Positions 37,955 to 41,412 of a stretch of DNA of 41,412 bases are shown here, piece after piece; positions within the stretch are counted from its first letter, which is position 1, and every line of letters begins with the position of its first letter. The stretch is from assembly GCA_021162205.1 (NCBI GenBank), contig JAGGZE010000085.1, positions 1-41,412 of the forward strand. The letters are read 5' to 3'. The notes under the pieces were generated by a model that ran no database searches, was not told the origin of the DNA, and saw nothing but the letters and a program-made list of their open reading frames with translations. The position numbers and the translations under genes were made by a program. The stretch comes from a bacterium (GTDB taxonomy: Bacteria; UBP14; UBA6098; B30-G16).

Positions 37955-40900
37955 TCATTTAATTATAACCAGCGCTACATTTTTTCTATCGTATCGCTCA
38001 TTTCCCTCGAACACATATTTGAACCGCACCGAAAGCAAATAAATTCCCATCGAGCAGTTATAATCGTCGTCATTTTTGCCATCCCAGATAATATTTTCAT
38101 TTCTTCCACACCAGACCTGATAGTTTCGAGCGAGTGTCCGCACAGGTTCGCCATTTATATCGAAAATATCCATATCGACATTGCCATCGTAGTTTAGAAT
38201 CAGCGTAATATTGGTTTCATCGCATATCCCATCGCCATTTGGCGAAAATGGATTCGGCGAAATATCGACTCCGGAAATCGGCTCATCGGAATATTTCAAT
38301 GTTTTCGACTCGAACAACCCAAAAATTGTGAATGTATCTATATTGAAATTCAATTCTATCGAATTAGAATGAATATCGTTCGCTCCACCCTGTGAAATCC
38401 AGACATCGGTTTGGGAATTTAATTTTGCTATCACAAAATTATTTTCATCATCGGAATCGAACTGCGAATCGGAATTTTCAAAATAATGGAATGACAAAAA
38501 TTGCGGGCTATCGAATGGCGACAAACCATTATCGGAATAGATATTCAGCATTCTGAATTGCACTCGATTCTCGATATCGGGCGATTTGAATTCATAATTA
38601 TCGGGAATATCCCAGTTCGCATAGCTTATAATAATCGTATCGATTCCCGCTGAAACATTACTTCGGTCGATTTGCAGAATCGTGCCATCGGGGAATTTTT
38701 CTGTCATCGTATCGGCAAAAGTGTTTGTCGCAATGCGATAGTTCACCGTATCGATTTCGGTAATCGGCGGAACAGCTCTTGTCGGCACAGGCGATACAGT
38801 CGAATATGGATACAAAGGTGCAACAGGTTCGGCAGTATCGGCGTAATCCTGCGGCTCGTATGCGATATTTCCCGATTGGTCCTCTGCCTCGAAATAGAAC
38901 TCGAAAGAATCTGAGTTGAGCGAATTATGCGGTATATCACCGACGAATGAATTTGTCAACTCTCTGAAACCGAGATTTACCTGCGTTTGCCAATCCGTTT
39001 CGCCGATATTCCGCCATAACAGTTTCGCCGATTTCACAGATACATCGTCCTCGATATTTACCTCGATATATACGCCATCTGTTTTAGATAGATGCTCGAT
39101 AGACGATGGAATTTCGTAATCGATAGATGGCGGCGAAATATCGTAACTTCGATGAGATTCCAACACAACAGGTGTTTCGATTGTGTAGTCGAGCATTCGC
39201 TCCTGAGTTCGCCCTTGTTCTTTGGGATTGCCAAACTGGTCGAGACCGGGCATCGCGACAATATCGATAATATTCGGGTCGATATCGCCATCGGCACCGC
39301 CATTGAATTGCCATTGGTTGTTCGTGCCGGCATTAACCGACCGAACGCCCTCGACACCCTCGCCATCGTGTCCGAGCATCAAAACGAGAAAATCCCATCG
39401 GTCGAACTGCGATGTGTCCGCCTGACCGAGATTATCTACAAATGCGGTTTTCGGCACTGTGATGAAAATCCTGTTATTTGTTATGTCTGTCTCGAAATCG
39501 AGCGATGACACATCCTGCGTGAAATTCGAGAAAATATCCTGCCCATTCGATGCTAAAATTCCTTTCCACCAGCCATCGATAGAAATCGCGAAATCCCATG
39601 CATCGGTAGCGGCGAAATCTGCATTTCTATTCGGCAGTGCGACTCTGGCTCCATCGCTGTGGCAGTCGATATAGATGTCTATTTTTTCGAGATTCATCGG
39701 CGGAAAAAATGGACTCCACCAGACAACCGACGAATCGGGAATTTTTACGACTCCAATCTCGAACTGGTATGCACACTCGCTTGTAAGGTCACGGATTTTT
39801 ACATATTTAATATCGAATGCACCATCGACAAACACCTGCTCGGTGGGATATAGATACCATCCAGGACCGTAGTCGTCGCCGGTAGAATCGTAGACCTCGC
39901 GGACTACACCTGCTTGTTCGAGTGTGATATTCAATTCTACAGGTTCATTTTGAGTAATCGCAACATTTTCGATTGTCTGCCCGATATAATCGGTCGATTG
40001 TGGAGCGATAACAATATCGTAAATCCCTGTGGGAAGATGAGTTATAGCATAATTTCCATCGTCGATTTCTGTTGTGTCGCCGATACCGTAAATAAATTCG
40101 CCTGTTTCATCGGTTGCGTATATTATCGTGGGGAAATCCGATGGCGAGATTGTGCCGTAAATCATTCCCCTATATGGTTCGAGTGTAAAATTCAAATTGT
40201 TTTCGCCGGATGAAATCACAAAATCTTGAATTGTATCGGGGACAAAACCGTTCGCATTTGCCACAAAATCGTATGTCGAATCGATTCGAACTCCTGCAAG
40301 CAAATAGTAGCCATCATCTGCGGATGAATTAGCTGTCGCGAAAAGTTCGCTTGTTCCGTCGATATATGCCTCGACCCAAGCCACAGGATAAGGCGGTTCG
40401 GCGAACATCGTATCATCGAACGAGACAGTTCCCGCAACAGCCGAGCCAGAATAATCTGGAATACCATCGCTGTCACTATCGACAACGATTGTGATTAAAC
40501 TATCGAGCAAGTTCGGTCCCTCTCCGCCATTCACAGATGAATTATCAGGGACAGCATCACAGGCACCGTAATCGTCGCCGCCAGCGATTATACCGACAAT
40601 TTTCAATCTTGCGCCATCGGGAACTATATTTTCTGCATCGGGATAAATCGAACTCCACCGGACAGCGATTTCCTGCTTATACGAACCGTCGGTGGCAACA
40701 TTGCGTCCCGATATTATTTCCACACTCGAACTGTCTGCAATCGAAAATACCGATGGAACTGCACCATTCCAGTCAGCGAGCATCAAATCGATACCGAGCA
40801 AATCGGGAAATGTGATATTCCGCGGATATGCTCCGGTATATCCTCTCGTGCTGTTGAAATCGTTCACTCCGCCATCGATACCCGTTTCGATATAAACGAG

Positions 40901-41164
40901 CATAACATTATCCGAGACGGTGAATTCCAATCCGATATAGAGAAAGTTAGCATCCCATGTAAGCCAAATATTATCGAAATCGTTCCCAGTTCCCCAATAT
41001 GAATCGTCGTCGGGGTCGTCGGCTAAAAGTTCATCGCTGTCCCAATCGTCGGGAGAAATCGAAATTACGCCATCGATTATCGGTGAATTATAAGGGTTCG
41101 CTAACAAAATTAGCGGAATTAAAAACAAAGTGAATAGAAAAAAATTTATGATTTTAAGATTCAT
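37955..41164 (-). CDS. T9SS-type secreted protein with CBM9-like N-terminus, carboxypeptidase-regulatory-like repeats, glucodextranase C-terminal-like domain and FlgD-Ig C-terminus
   Basis: 1069 aa; PIIDGVISISPDDWDSDELLADDP...FDNIWLTWDANFLYIGLEF; VREVYDSTGDDYGPGWYLYPTEQVFVDGAFDIKYVKI (Glucodextran_C-like); PNPFSPNGDGICDETNITLIL...GIYLLSVRF. Confidence 0.8.
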   Translation of the reverse strand: MNLKIINFFLFTLFLIPLILLANPYNSPIIDGVISISPDDWDSDELLADDPDDDSYWGTGNDFDNIWLTWDANFLYIGLEFTVSDNVMLVYIETGIDGGVNDFNSTRGYTGAYPRNITFPDLLGIDLMLADWNGAVPSVFSIADSSSVEIISGRNVATDGSYKQEIAVRWSSIYPDAENIVPDGARLKIVGIIAGGDDYGACDAVPDNSSVNGGEGPNLLDSLITIVVDSDSDGIPDYSGSAVAGTVSFDDTMFAEPPYPVAWVEAYIDGTSELFATANSSADDGYYLLAGVRIDSTYDFVANANGFVPDTIQDFVISSGENNLNFTLEPYRGMIYGTISPSDFPTIIYATDETGEFIYGIGDTTEIDDGNYAITHLPTGIYDIVIAPQSTDYIGQTIENVAITQNEPVELNITLEQAGVVREVYDSTGDDYGPGWYLYPTEQVFVDGAFDIKYVKIRDLTSECAYQFEIGVVKIPDSSVVWWSPFFPPMNLEKIDIYIDCHSDGARVALPNRNADFAATDAWDFAISIDGWWKGILASNGQDIFSNFTQDVSSLDFETDITNNRIFITVPKTAFVDNLGQADTSQFDRWDFLVLMLGHDGEGVEGVRSVNAGTNNQWQFNGGADGDIDPNIIDIVAMPGLDQFGNPKEQGRTQERMLDYTIETPVVLESHRSYDISPPSIDYEIPSSIEHLSKTDGVYIEVNIEDDVSVKSAKLLWRNIGETDWQTQVNLGFRELTNSFVGDIPHNSLNSDSFEFYFEAEDQSGNIAYEPQDYADTAEPVAPLYPYSTVSPVPTRAVPPITEIDTVNYRIATNTFADTMTEKFPDGTILQIDRSNVSAGIDTIIISYANWDIPDNYEFKSPDIENRVQFRMLNIYSDNGLSPFDSPQFLSFHYFENSDSQFDSDDENNFVIAKLNSQTDVWISQGGANDIHSNSIELNFNIDTFTIFGLFESKTLKYSDEPISGVDISPNPFSPNGDGICDETNITLILNYDGNVDMDIFDINGEPVRTLARNYQVWCGRNENIIWDGKNDDDYNCSMGIYLLSVRFKYVFEGNERYDRKNVALVIIK

Positions 41165-41255
41165 AGTATAAGAATAGAAACATTACTATTAAATGTAAAG
41201 TGAAAAATGCAAAATGAGCAATCCAAAAACAACCAATCGTCATCGTATATTATAT

Positions 41256-41412
41256 TCAGTTTCCTTGCAGCACGACGAATTTTATTTTAATTTCTCTATC
41301 GTTAGATACAAGGAAATATAGTCCGGGCGAGAAATCTTTTGTGCTTATTCGCATTCGGTTTTTGGGGATGTTTTTTACGAGTTTCCCCGATATGTCGTAT
41401 ATCCCGGAAGCT
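41256..41412 (-). CDS. C-terminus of another T9SS-type protein (5' end outside window)
   Basis: Minus-strand reading ASGIYDISGKLVKNIPKNRMRISTKDFSPGLYFLVSNDREIKIKFVVLQGN*, the usual type A sorting-domain tail. Confidence 0.75.
   Translation of the reverse strand, partial: ASGIYDISGKLVKNIPKNRMRISTKDFSPGLYFLVSNDREIKIKFVVLQGN

Noticed and set aside
1-41412. tRNA, rRNA, IS element or prophage genes
   Set aside because: No transposase, integrase, phage structural protein or recognisable tRNA/rRNA sequence was seen in either strand.

Overview
The 41.4-kb window reads as chromosomal DNA from an uncultivated, FCB-like, type IX secretion-competent bacterium. The taxonomic guess rests only on gene content. 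Contents in order: (1) the 3' end of a + strand gene, probably an ABC transporter ATPase; (2) two very large minus-strand secreted proteins (1545 and 3353 aa) with FlgD-Ig / T9SS-type C-terminal domains; (3) an outer-membrane Wzi-like barrel, a BamD-like TPR lipoprotein, a four-copy 98-bp tandem repeat, a small membrane protein, a REC-GGDEF regulator and a polyferredoxin; (4) a divergent plus-strand housekeeping block: LemA, a polytopic membrane protein, YidC, a DapL-like aminotransferase, a PP-loop ATPase, RimP-NusA-IF2-DUF503-RbfA-NrnA, and a stand-alone BFD-like [2Fe-2S] protein; (5) a minus-strand five-gene surface cluster: a T9SS-type protein with CBM9-like and glucodextranase-C-like regions, a PorV-like protein, an outer-membrane barrel, a barrel fused to two CBM48/AMPK-type glycogen-binding domains, and a lipoprotein with a third such domain; (6) the C-terminus of another T9SS-type protein. 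The two best candidates for something undescribed are: (a) a dispersed intergenic nested-hairpin element at gene 3' ends, with conserved linkers but stems that change compensatorily between copies (about 110-301, 17623-18014 as 4 tandem copies, 32606-32720); and (b) the putative alpha-glucan-associated outer-membrane cluster at 32721-41164. GATC also appears nearly absent while TCGA, of the same base composition, is very abundant.
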